Shown piece after piece: positions 1 through 6,063 of a DNA stretch of 9,695 nucleotides. Below the pieces are notes generated by a model that saw only the letters and a list, made by a program, of their open reading frames with translations, had not been told where the DNA came from and did no database searches. Within the stretch, counting starts at the first letter, position 1; every line of letters begins with the position of its first letter. The position numbers and the translations under genes were made by a program. Origin of the DNA: Pseudomonadota bacterium (GTDB lineage Bacteria > Pseudomonadota > Gammaproteobacteria > Acidithiobacillales > Acidithiobacillaceae); the NCBI GenBank assembly GCA_021818125.1, contig JAKAFG010000062.1, forward strand, positions 1-9,695, given 5' to 3'.

Positions 1-202
1 GGCTGTCCGCACGCAATACCGCAAGATAGAGCGCATCCTTATTGGGAAAATAATGATAGATATTGGCTTTGCTGATACCCGCCTGCAAAGCGATGGCGTT
101 CATGGAGACGGCATCAAACGCCTTATCAGAGAAGAGCTTTTCGGCGGCCGCCAAAATCCGCTGTCGTCCCTCACCTTCGATTGCCAGTGGCAAATCCTCC
201 AC
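1..202 (-). CDS. TetR/AcrR-family transcriptional regulator, N-terminal part (cut by window edge)
   Basis: Only the first 67 codons are inside the window; the rest lies beyond position 1. The visible part is a TetR-type N-terminal DNA-binding domain. Residues 13-24 (RQRILAAAEKLF) form helix 1. Residues 29-43 carry the turn with the conserved AGIS, and residues 44-55 (SKANIYHYFPNK) are the recognition helix and signature of the family. The missing C-terminal part would bind the ligand, so the inducer cannot be guessed. I chose the GTG at 202-200 because GGAGG lies 7 bases upstream and the reading begins just before helix 1. The gene is divergent from the membrane-protein gene at 389. Such regulators usually repress their own and the neighbouring divergent gene, and dyads in the shared gap fit that. 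The family call is safe; the target is inference. Confidence 0.9.
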   Translation of the reverse strand, partial: MEDLPLAIEGEGRQRILAAAEKLFSDKAFDAVSMNAIALQAGISKANIYHYFPNKDALYLAVLRADS

Positions 203-249
203 GATCCCCCCTCCGCCCCCAACATATGACGGTCGCCCTTGCACAGCGC

Positions 250-265
250 TCGACCAATCGGTCAA
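250..265. promoter_or_regulatory. dyad, candidate operator near the TetR gene start site
   Basis: On the minus strand this reads TTGACC-GATT-GGTCGA, with 5 of 6 arm positions paired (GACC/GGTC perfect). It falls immediately downstream of the predicted start site of the TetR gene (about 268), where a bound repressor would block transcription. This is the usual autoregulation arrangement. Which protein binds it is inference. Confidence 0.4.
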
Positions 266-274
266 TATCTGAGC

Positions 275-303
275 AGTGTAGCACCACCCATGGCGATTGT
301 CCC
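275..303 (-). promoter_or_regulatory. candidate promoter for the TetR-family gene
   Basis: Read on the minus strand, GGGACA (303-298, 4 of 6 to TTGACA) is followed by a 17-base spacer and TACACT (280-275, 4 of 6 to TATAAT). A TG lies one base upstream of the -10 (283-282), which makes it an extended -10. Transcription would begin near 268, giving a leader of about 66 bases before the GTG at 202. Pattern match only. Confidence 0.4.
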
Positions 304-314
304 CCTGCGGACAA
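297..314. promoter_or_regulatory. perfect dyad TTGTCC-N6-GGACAA, candidate operator
   Basis: Perfect 6-base arms (297-302 and 309-314) flank the spacer CCCTGC. The site overlaps the -35 element proposed for the leftward TetR gene. Its half-site TTGTCC differs at one base from the TTGACC half-site of the dyad at 250-265, so the same protein could recognise both. The half-site spacing differs (6 against 4), which argues against a single simple mode of binding. Confidence 0.35.
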
Positions 315-341
315 GGGCGGATAGTTATCCACCATCCGCCC
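315..341. promoter_or_regulatory. nested dyads upstream of the membrane-protein gene
   Basis: GGGCGGAT (315-322) is perfectly inverted as ATCCGCCC (334-341) across 11 bases. A second palindrome, GGATA-GT-TATCC (319-330), lies inside it and shares bases with the left arm. The pair covers the -35 region of the rightward promoter whose extended -10 is at 348-356. It could be a regulator site or an RNA or DNA hairpin. No binding protein is known from the sequence. Confidence 0.35.
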
Positions 342-347
342 GCAATT

Positions 348-356
348 TGCTATTCT
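348..356 (+). promoter_or_regulatory. candidate extended -10 promoter for the membrane-protein gene
   Basis: TGCTATTCT has TG one base before TATTCT (4 of 6 to TATAAT). There is no good -35 hexamer at 16-18 bases, which extended -10 promoters can tolerate or which may mean an activator is needed. Transcription would begin near 363, about 26 bases before the ATG at 389. Confidence 0.35.
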
Positions 357-388
357 AGGCGCCAAAGATTTTGGCAAAGGAACCACGC

Positions 389-1327
389 ATGTTTACCCAT
401 ACACCCAGCCAGGGAGATCTGTCTTTTTCTTTGTTGTTGCGAGCGCTTCGCGGCATCACCTTATGGCAGCCTATTCTGGTGTACGTCATCGCCGTCTTCC
501 TGGGCATGACCGGCTTGGAACTCTTCGCGCAATGGCCTGGGGGATGGGCAGGTGCCACCATGGGGGTGATCATTCTGATGACCAGTTTTGGTGTCGGCTA
601 CCTGGGCGCTGGCGGCGTTCTACTGCACGAGGCGCGCGGCGACCCATTGCCGGGAGTGGCTAAAAGTCTCCGCTTTGGCATACGGGTGCTGCCGCGTCTG
701 CTGGGACTGCTGATTATTGAAAGTCTCTTGCTTTTGGGCATTTTTGTCGTAGAAGTACTGGGATTTCTCGCATGCAAGATACCGGGGGTTGGCGCGATGC
801 TCTTTGTCCCGCTCTTCCCTGCCATCATGTTGGTAAACGCCATTGTTTTTGTCCTCGCCATTATTGTCTTCAATCTCTCCGGGCCCGCGTTGTGGCACGG
901 CGAAAGCGTAGGTAACTCACTTCGTCATACCATCTCCATCGCTCGCAATAAACCAGGCTCTATTCTGTTGATGATGTTACTGCTCGCCGCGTTGGCAACT
1001 GGCATGGGAATTATTATTGCGGTGATTCTCTACACCGGATACAGCATGGCACTAACGGCTGCAACTCCCGTGCTGGCCGAAGAAATCAGCCGCAGTGCAG
1101 ACATGTTCTGGCAAATGCTGGGGGCACTGTCTGGCGATAGACTCATCAACGGCGAAATATTTGCGCAACCGGTGGCAACAAGCACCTCCTTATATAACGC
1201 AGGACTCAGCATGGGGGTTGGCCTGGCCGGTGCGCTGGTATTTATTCTTCCCAATGTGGTGTTCCTGCTGGGTATGGCACATATCTATATTGAGGCCCTT
1301 GAACTGGTAGCACCTGAGGATGTCTAA
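389..1327 (+). CDS. six-helix inner-membrane protein of unknown function
   Basis: The gene encodes 312 residues, strongly hydrophobic, with about six membrane segments near residues 25-45, 53-80, 103-128, 133-165, 190-218 and 273-300. Between segments 4 and 5 a polar stretch (GNSLRHTISIARNKPG, about 175-190) looks cytoplasmic. The region around 225-270 is a longer loop rich in small polar residues. This layout resembles the YciC-like or BPSS1780-like families of bacterial membrane proteins, none with a firm role, so I assign no function. I chose ATG 389 because AAGGA lies 7 bases upstream; the in-frame TTG at 371 has no such site. The zinc-ribbon gene begins before this one ends, so the two are probably co-transcribed. 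Divergence from the TetR gene suggests control by that regulator. Confidence 0.8.
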   Translation: MFTHTPSQGDLSFSLLLRALRGITLWQPILVYVIAVFLGMTGLELFAQWPGGWAGATMGVIILMTSFGVGYLGAGGVLLHEARGDPLPGVAKSLRFGIRVLPRLLGLLIIESLLLLGIFVVEVLGFLACKIPGVGAMLFVPLFPAIMLVNAIVFVLAIIVFNLSGPALWHGESVGNSLRHTISIARNKPGSILLMMLLLAALATGMGIIIAVILYTGYSMALTAATPVLAEEISRSADMFWQMLGALSGDRLINGEIFAQPVATSTSLYNAGLSMGVGLAGALVFILPNVVFLLGMAHIYIEALELVAPEDV

Positions 1328-1334
1328 TTTCGCC

Positions 1335-1631
1335 ATGAAAAAATGGATACGCCAACTGGAAATTGAGAAAAACCGCTGCCAGAGTTGTGGTATGCCGCTA
1401 CAGTTTGATCCCCAAGGCGGGGGGACGGAGGCCGACGGCAACCATAGCATCCGTTACTGTAGCTATTGCTATGCGGCGGGCCAGTTCAAGGAACCAGAAC
1501 TGACGCTGGGCGCTATGCAGCACCGCGTTCGCCAACTGATGCGCAACCGCAATGCCCCATGGTATATCCGCGCTTACATGGCGCACCGCGTACCAACGCT
1601 GGCGCGCTGGCGGGGATGCAAAAAGCGTTAG
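1335..1631 (+). CDS. small zinc-ribbon protein
   Basis: The gene encodes 98 residues. A four-cysteine zinc ribbon is clear: C15-x2-C18 in the sequence CQSCGMP, and C42-x2-C45 in CSYCY. This is the pattern of the 'putative zinc ribbon' family, whose members are small and mostly uncharacterised. The basic C-terminal half (about 58-98, many R/K and aromatic residues) is predicted helical and could contact nucleic acid or a partner protein. An in-frame ATG at 1320 would add five residues and overlap the upstream gene by 8 bases, but its only GAGG abuts the ATG. From ATG 1335 the TGAGGA at 1315-1320 is 14 bases away, long but usable. Either start implies coupling to the membrane-protein gene. The zinc ribbon is clear; its role is unknown. 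Confidence 0.75.
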   Translation: MKKWIRQLEIEKNRCQSCGMPLQFDPQGGGTEADGNHSIRYCSYCYAAGQFKEPELTLGAMQHRVRQLMRNRNAPWYIRAYMAHRVPTLARWRGCKKR

Positions 1632-1647
1632 TGGAATGCCGTATTAC

Positions 1648-1680
1648 AAAAAGCCCCCGCATGCTCATCGCTTTGGGGGC
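1648..1680 (-). terminator. intrinsic terminator of the coiled-coil gene
   Basis: On the minus strand GCCCCC (1680-1675) pairs with GGGGGC (1658-1653) across a 16-base loop and is followed at once by TTTTT (1652-1648). It lies 32 bases past the stop codon of the gene at 1713-2081. Read rightward the stem has no T-run after it, so it is a poor terminator for the zinc-ribbon gene. Confidence 0.75.
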
Positions 1681-1712
1681 CTCTGTACGCGAAAAACCGC
1701 TCAGATCGGGGA

Positions 1713-2081
1713 TTAAATCGCGGAACGGGGACGACGGCCACGACGGGGCTTCAGTTCCTGCATGAGCGCGTTTCCACGGTTATCCAACTCACCCAGCAGA
1801 TGGCCGTTATCACCCACGCGGTCACGAACTTCAGCGACAGCCGCAAGAATCTGCGCAGGCTCCCAATCAGGCACCAGACGAGAAATGCGGTCCATCAATG
1901 ACCGTCGTTGTGCCTCACGCTCACGACGTGCGCGCGGGCTTTCCTGCAAACTCCGCTTCTGCTGTTCAAATTTTGCTAACTGCTCACGCAGCCGCATCTC
2001 TGTCTGGCGTTGCTTCTCTTCTAAATCCGCCAAACGCTCTTCTGAGGTACGGCGGTGACGTTTTTTTGCTTGCGCTTCCAT
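1713..2081 (-). CDS. basic coiled-coil protein with AT-hook-like tail, function unknown
   Basis: The gene encodes 122 residues, very rich in R, K, E and Q. Residues 12-68 are charged heptad-like sequence typical of a coiled coil. A short segment (69-106) contains PDWEPAQILAAVAEVRDRV, likely two helices. The tail (110-119, LKPRRGRRPR) resembles an AT-hook, with a core like RGRP or the RGR of xenogeneic silencers. An oligomerising coiled coil followed by such a tail is the general layout of small nucleoid-binding proteins, but I see no H-NS, MvaT or Lsr2 signature, so DNA binding is inference. I chose ATG 2081 because AAGGAG is 9 bases upstream; ATG 2087 is only 3 bases from it. The gene has its own promoter (2139-2167) and terminator (1648-1680), so it is probably transcribed alone. 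Confidence 0.7.
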   Translation of the reverse strand: MEAQAKKRHRRTSEERLADLEEKQRQTEMRLREQLAKFEQQKRSLQESPRARREREAQRRSLMDRISRLVPDWEPAQILAAVAEVRDRVGDNGHLLGELDNRGNALMQELKPRRGRRPRSAI

Positions 2082-2123
2082 AGTCATTCACTCCTTAAAA
2101 ATTAGGTTGCCATGGCGGACGAA

Positions 2124-2137
2124 ATCACCAATGTGAT
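2124..2137. promoter_or_regulatory. start-site dyad, candidate operator or leader hairpin
   Basis: ATCAC (2124-2128) is perfectly inverted as GTGAT (2133-2137) around CAAT. It sits directly downstream of the -10 at 2139-2144 and covers the expected start of transcription. That suits a repressor site or a small 5' hairpin. On the minus strand it is followed by TTTCG, too few T residues for a convincing terminator of the upstream gene. Confidence 0.35.
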
Positions 2138-2138
2138 A

Positions 2139-2167
2139 ATTATGTCAGCTTGTTTTTGCTTTGGCAA
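2139..2167 (-). promoter_or_regulatory. sigma-70-like promoter of the coiled-coil gene
   Basis: On the minus strand TTGCCA (2167-2162, 5 of 6) is followed by exactly 17 bases and CATAAT (2144-2139, 5 of 6). This is the best promoter match in the window. The -35 and most of the spacer lie inside the last codons of the oxidoreductase gene. Start would be near 2132, about 50 bases before ATG 2081. Confidence 0.65.
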
Positions 2168-3161
2168 ATACAAACGCATCGGCAAAAACATGTTCTGGAT
2201 TCAATCCTGCTCCCTGTAAAGCGTCGGATAAGGAAAAAACCATATCGGGATGTCCACAAATATAGGCATCGATTGCGCTCGCATCTGGAAAATCATGAAT
2301 GACTTGTGCGGTAACATAACCAGTAGCTCCCGACCAGGAAGCATCCGGACGAGATACTATCCGGGTTACCTGAAAGTGGTCATGACGCGACTGCCATTCA
2401 CTCAGTAAGTCCTGATAATAAAAATCCTCCGCATGGCGTACACCCCAATAAAAATGGATCGGACGTACGGAGCCCTGCGCGAAGAGAGACTCGAGCATAC
2501 TCTTAATAGGTGCAAAGCCAGTGCCGGTGGCCACCATCAGCAAAGGACGAGTGGATTCCTGACGAATAAAAAAGGTGCCTAACGGGCCTTCAAAACGCAG
2601 GATGTCCTTTTCTTTCAAAGCACCGAACACATGCCCGGTAAAGGCACCGCCAGGCACTTTTTTAATGTGCAGTTCTAACAGCGCATCGTCGCCGGGCATA
2701 TTGGCGAGGGAAAAACCCCGCCTGCCACCATCTTTCAGAAGGATGTCGATGTACTGCCCAGGAAGGAACTGCAGGCGCTCCGTAGCAGGAATTTTTAGAA
2801 AGAGCGCGCGCACATCAGGTGCCAAATCCACTATTTTGACTACTCGCGACGGCAGGGTTTTGATCTGAATATCCCTTGCAGCGCCGATCTCCCGGACTTC
2901 TATCGTCACATCGGACAAGGGCACTGCCTGACAGAAGAGCGCCAGCCCCGCCTCCTTCTCCGCAGCCGACAACGTTTTTTCTTCCACCTTCCCGTAGTCT
3001 ACTTCTCCGCTGAGAATACGCCCCTTGCAGGTCGCACAAGTACCATTGCGGCAACTGTAGGGGATGTTAAAACCGTGCCGTAGAGCCGCCTCCAGGATGG
3101 TTTCATCACTATCGCAATCCATCTCGTGGCCACTGGGTTCAATATGCAGACGGTAAGGCAT
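2145..3161 (-). CDS. [2Fe-2S] ferredoxin-NAD(P)H reductase-type oxidoreductase
   Basis: The gene encodes 338 residues in three modules, which together pass electrons from NAD(P)H through FAD to the iron-sulfur cluster. A plant-type ferredoxin domain (about 1-92) has cluster ligands C37, C42, C45 and C77. An FAD domain follows (about 100-200, with LPGQY at 133-137 and RGFS at 148-151, the RxYS-type flavin motif). The NAD(P)H domain has GTGFAP at 213-218, then YWGVR and a C-terminal ICGHP. The fold matches the reductase components of phenol or methane monooxygenases and proteins annotated as CDP-6-deoxy-3,4-glucoseen reductase. No oxygenase or sugar gene is nearby, so the acceptor is unknown and the glucoseen name should not be taken literally. 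I chose ATG 3161 because AGAGGA lies 7 bases upstream; the GTG at 3167 is too close to that site. Confidence 0.9.
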   Translation of the reverse strand: MPYRLHIEPSGHEMDCDSDETILEAALRHGFNIPYSCRNGTCATCKGRILSGEVDYGKVEEKTLSAAEKEAGLALFCQAVPLSDVTIEVREIGAARDIQIKTLPSRVVKIVDLAPDVRALFLKIPATERLQFLPGQYIDILLKDGGRRGFSLANMPGDDALLELHIKKVPGGAFTGHVFGALKEKDILRFEGPLGTFFIRQESTRPLLMVATGTGFAPIKSMLESLFAQGSVRPIHFYWGVRHAEDFYYQDLLSEWQSRHDHFQVTRIVSRPDASWSGATGYVTAQVIHDFPDASAIDAYICGHPDMVFSLSDALQGAGLNPEHVFADAFVFAKAKTS

Positions 3162-3202
3162 AAGCACATCCTCTCATAACAATTTAAAATATTTCGGCGG
3201 AC

Positions 3203-3211
3203 ATTCTAACA
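3203..3211 (-). promoter_or_regulatory. candidate extended -10 promoter of the oxidoreductase gene
   Basis: TGTTAGAAT on the minus strand has TG one base before TAGAAT (5 of 6 to TATAAT). It lies in the 74-base gap after rnt, with an AT-rich leader of about 35 bases before ATG 3161. No good -35 is visible. No T-tailed hairpin follows rnt, so read-through from rnt could also contribute. Confidence 0.45.
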
Positions 3212-3235
3212 GATGCGCGGCAGGTTGACCGTGCT

Positions 3236-3841
3236 TCACGGATACTCCCGGTTGAGATCATAGCGATTCACAATGCGGCAGAATAATTCCGCCGTCTGGC
3301 GCGCATCATAGAGCGCCGAATGCGCCTGCGTGTGGTCCCAGTCCAGACCGGCGGCCAGAGCGGCCTTGGCCAGCACGGTCTCACCATAGGCCAACCCGGC
3401 CAGACTGACGGTGTCAAAGGTACTGAAAAGATGAAAGGGGTTATTTTTAACGCCCGTCCGCTTTTCTGCTGCCTTGATAAAGGACAAGTCAAAAGAGGCA
3501 TTGTGCCCCACAAGAATGGCACGCCGGCATTGCGCGGCCTTTATAGCCGTGCGCACCGGCCTGAAAACTCCGCGCAAGGCTTCCTCCTCGGAAATCGCGC
3601 CGCGCAACGGCTGAAATGGATCAATACCAGTGAATGCCAATGCTGCCGGGTCAAGCACAGCCCCGGCAAAGGGCTGCACATGAAAGTGGTGCGTGGCTAT
3701 CGGCCGTAACTGCCCCACTTCGCCGCCGATTATAATCGCAGCCACTTCTAACAAGGCATTACGGTCAGGATCAAATCCTGACGTTTCCACATCGACTACT
3801 ACCGGCAAAAAGCCGCGAAAACGTCCGGCCAAAGCCGCCAT
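3236..3841 (-). CDS. rnt: ribonuclease T
   Basis: This is a DEDDh-family 3'-5' exoribonuclease that trims the 3' ends of tRNA and other stable RNAs, including CCA turnover, in the cytoplasm. The gene encodes 201 residues, close to the 215 of the E. coli enzyme. All catalytic positions are visible: D17 and E19 in VDVETSGFDP, D118 in GHNASFDLSF, and H174 and D179 in AHSALYDA. Their spacing matches the E. coli D23/E25/D125/H181/D186 set. I chose ATG 3841, which has GAGGGG about 10 bases upstream; a TTG at 3859 lacks this. The ribosome site lies in the last codons of fetB, whose stop is 7 bases away, so rnt is the last gene of the aat-bpt-fetB-rnt unit and probably translationally linked to fetB. 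Confidence 0.93.
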   Translation of the reverse strand: MAALAGRFRGFLPVVVDVETSGFDPDRNALLEVAAIIIGGEVGQLRPIATHHFHVQPFAGAVLDPAALAFTGIDPFQPLRGAISEEEALRGVFRPVRTAIKAAQCRRAILVGHNASFDLSFIKAAEKRTGVKNNPFHLFSTFDTVSLAGLAYGETVLAKAALAAGLDWDHTQAHSALYDARQTAELFCRIVNRYDLNREYP

Positions 3842-3848
3842 TAGCGTC

Positions 3849-4628
3849 TTACCCCTCAATACGTTGAGAAAAAACCAGAGCGCGTGGTGCGGCCAGCAGG
3901 ACCGCGGTGGAGACGCTCAAGGTTACTGACGCAGTCAACATCACCATTACTACCAATTGCATGGATACCGCAGCAAGCGGTGCCATGCCCGCCAGAATCA
4001 TGCCTGCGGTAATTCCCGGAATATGAATCATGCCGACACTTTTCAGGCTGTCGATAGTCGGGATCAATGCGCTGCGCACCACCATACTATACAGGTTGCG
4101 CATGGCCTGACGATGATTGGCACCCAGCGCCAGCATGGCCAGCAACAACTCCTCGCGCTGGTCCACCTCGCTGCGCAGACGGTTAAGCGCCAGCGATACC
4201 GCGTTCATCGCGTTGCCGATAATCATACCGCCAATGGGGACCAATGATTCGCCGCGCCAGAAGACCAACCCGGACAGGAGCATCCAACCAAGGGTGACGG
4301 TAGTCGCCACAGTAATGCTGACCACCCCGATCCAGTAGACGTGAGGAATACCGGCACCACGCTTACGATTAAAACGACCGGCCATCAGGATCATGGCCAC
4401 CAGAAAGAGTACCAGCAAAAACGGCTGGTGCTGGCGGAACAGCCAGCCCAGCAAAAACCCCATGATCCCTAATTGGACCATCGCCCGCGCCGCGGACCAG
4501 AGCAGTTCCTTGCCTACTCCGAGACGCTGCCAGGCAGACAAAGCCCAGGCACTGCCCAGGAGACCCATCACTCCCGCCATGGTCCACGGCGAGAAGGTGC
4601 TAAAAATATCCGGGGCTGCGTTGTTCAT
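3849..4628 (-). CDS. fetB: FetB-type iron-export ABC transporter permease (UPF0014/YbbM family)
   Basis: The gene encodes 259 residues, the same length as E. coli FetB. This is a hydrophobic inner-membrane protein with about seven segments. Family signatures are present: GNAMNAVSLALNRL (138-151), the cytoplasmic LALGANHRQAMRN stretch (166-178), and KSVGMIHIPGITAGMILAG (196-214). In E. coli FetB forms an exporter with the ATPase FetA that lowers cellular iron and protects against peroxide. Here no ATPase gene adjoins it: bpt is on one side and rnt on the other. The partner must be encoded elsewhere, or the protein works differently. The ATG overlaps the bpt stop as ATGA, indicating translational coupling. 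The family is certain; iron as substrate is taken from the family and fits an iron-rich lifestyle only by inference. Confidence 0.88.
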   Translation of the reverse strand: MNNAAPDIFSTFSPWTMAGVMGLLGSAWALSAWQRLGVGKELLWSAARAMVQLGIMGFLLGWLFRQHQPFLLVLFLVAMILMAGRFNRKRGAGIPHVYWIGVVSITVATTVTLGWMLLSGLVFWRGESLVPIGGMIIGNAMNAVSLALNRLRSEVDQREELLLAMLALGANHRQAMRNLYSMVVRSALIPTIDSLKSVGMIHIPGITAGMILAGMAPLAAVSMQLVVMVMLTASVTLSVSTAVLLAAPRALVFSQRIEG

Positions 4629-5335
4629 TCGCGTTTATACGCCTCTGACAGCAGACGCCAGTCACCCGCTACAAAGCCTTCCAGAGGCCGAAAGCGCTTT
4701 TTATAGTCCATTTTTGGGCTGCTGGCGACCCAGTAGCCGAGATAAAGATGGGGCAAGCGCTGTTTCCTGGTCCATTCAATCTGGCTGAGAATAGCGAAAA
4801 TACCGAGGCCGCGTTGCGGCAGATCCGGCGTGTAAAAGGTGTAAACTGCAGACACACCACCGTCCAGCACATCCACCAATGCCACCGCTAGTGGGTGTTT
4901 ATCCTGCTCAAAGACCAGCAAGCGGGCATCAACGCCACCGGTTTCCACAATCATTTCCCGATACAGGCGATCCGCGTGCTCGTCCATGCCGCCCCCCGGA
5001 TGCCGCCAGCGTTGATAGTCCGCAAAGAGGCGAGCATGGGCGGCATCCCACTGCGGAACCTGCTCATATATTTGAATGCCCTGGTTCCTCGCCCAGGTGC
5101 GGCGCTGGCCACGATCCGGCTGAAACTCCGCAACGGGGATACGCACGGAAATACAGGCATCGCATTGTGGGCACATCGGGCGATAGGCCACCGGGCCATT
5201 GCGCCGGAATCCTTTCTGCAAGAGCTGGTCATACTCCACGCCACCCACCATCTCGCGGGGATCGCTGAGCACCAGGAGTTCTTCCTGGTCTGGCAAATAG
5301 GGACATTTCTGCAAAGCGGATAAATAGAAGGCCAT
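4625..5335 (-). CDS. bpt: aspartate/glutamate leucyltransferase (Bpt)
   Basis: This transferase moves leucine from Leu-tRNA to proteins that begin with Asp or Glu. It thereby creates a primary N-degron for the ClpS adaptor and ClpAP protease in the cytoplasm. The gene encodes 236 residues, normal for the family. The N-terminal cysteine-rich ATE domain shows C11-P-Y-L-P and the CPQCDAC cluster (C55, C58, C61), followed by the conserved SVRIPV. The C-terminal acetyltransferase-like half ends with YLGYW and SSPKMDYKKRFRP, the standard family block. The eukaryote-like arginyl-transferase ATE1 shares the fold, but this short bacterial form with the CPxCxAC cluster belongs to the leucyl-specific branch. 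It starts 2 bases after the aat stop, so the two N-degron enzymes are co-expressed. Confidence 0.92.
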   Translation of the reverse strand: MAFYLSALQKCPYLPDQEELLVLSDPREMVGGVEYDQLLQKGFRRNGPVAYRPMCPQCDACISVRIPVAEFQPDRGQRRTWARNQGIQIYEQVPQWDAAHARLFADYQRWRHPGGGMDEHADRLYREMIVETGGVDARLLVFEQDKHPLAVALVDVLDGGVSAVYTFYTPDLPQRGLGIFAILSQIEWTRKQRLPHLYLGYWVASSPKMDYKKRFRPLEGFVAGDWRLLSEAYKRE

Positions 5336-5337
5336 GA

Positions 5338-6063
5338 CTAAAACATCTCGTGCGGAGGTAACGAGATTTTCCAGTCGGCTTGTGCGTGTTGGGTGCGCAG
5401 ATCGGCGAGGGCCTGCAAGAAATCGCGGCGGGGCACTTCGCGCACGCCCATGCTTTGCAAATGTGGGGTGATGAACTGGGTATCAATCAGACCAAAGCCC
5501 CAGCGCTGGAGGTGGCGCGCCAGGAGGACAAGGGCCAGCTTGGAGGCATCGGGCACCCGGCTGAACATGGACTCTCCAAAAAAGAGTCCGCCGAGGGCTA
5601 CGCCGTAGAGCCCGCCGACCAAGCGGTCCTGCTGGTAGACTTCCATGGAATGCGCTGCTCCGGCGGCAAAAAGATCCACATAAGCGGCCCGCACCGCCGG
5701 AGTAATCCAGGTACCACCCTGCCCGGCACGCGGCTCCGCACAAGCGTCGATGACACCGGCAAAGTCGCTGTCCATCTGGTATTGCCAGTCCCTGTTACGG
5801 GCCGACTTGCGTAAACTGCGGCTAATATGTACCGCCGAGGGCTCCAGGACAGCACGGGGATCAGGGGACCACCAGAGAATGGGGTCCTCCTCGCCAAACC
5901 AGGGGAAGATGCCCTGCGCGTAGGCCCTGAGCAGACGCTCCCGGGATAAATCTCCACCGATGGCGACCAGATTGCCGTCGGCCTGCTCCGGGTCGGGAAA
6001 AGGGGCTGACCGGTCATGACTGCGCAGGAGGACCGGACGTACGCCCTCAGGGCGCAACTGCAC
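5338..6063 (-). CDS. aat: leucyl/phenylalanyl-tRNA-protein transferase (Aat)
   Basis: This enzyme transfers Leu or Phe from its tRNA to proteins that begin with Lys or Arg, marking them for ClpS/ClpAP. The gene encodes 241 residues, the usual length. Family blocks in order: GGDLS (36-40), GIFPW (51-55), WWSPDPR (64-70), GTWITP (117-122), GGLYG (150-154) and FFGESMFS (161-168). The C-terminal DTQFITPHLQSMG block is also complete. The start is uncertain. GTG 6063 is reported, but AGGAGG ends only 2 bases before it, while the in-frame TTG at 6057 would be at the ideal 8 bases. An in-frame TGA just upstream excludes earlier starts. It is the first gene of the aat-bpt-fetB-rnt run, 46 bases after htpX. 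Confidence 0.93.
   Translation of the reverse strand: MQLRPEGVRPVLLRSHDRSAPFPDPEQADGNLVAIGGDLSRERLLRAYAQGIFPWFGEEDPILWWSPDPRAVLEPSAVHISRSLRKSARNRDWQYQMDSDFAGVIDACAEPRAGQGGTWITPAVRAAYVDLFAAGAAHSMEVYQQDRLVGGLYGVALGGLFFGESMFSRVPDASKLALVLLARHLQRWGFGLIDTQFITPHLQSMGVREVPRRDFLQALADLRTQHAQADWKISLPPHEMF

Noticed and set aside
239..268. TTGCAC followed by CAATAT as a rightward promoter
   Set aside because: The -10 matches only 3 of 6 positions and the leader would be over 110 bases. The extended -10 at 348-356 is the better candidate.
234..319. Distant inverted pair CGCCCTTG (234-241) and CAAGGGCG (312-319)
   Set aside because: An 8-base match within about 190 bases of GC-rich DNA is not surprising by chance, and the 70-base gap gives no clear structure.
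1653..1680. Hairpin after the zinc-ribbon gene as a rightward terminator
   Set aside because: On the plus strand the stem is followed by CTCTGTAC with no T-run. The T-run is on the opposite side, so it serves the leftward gene.
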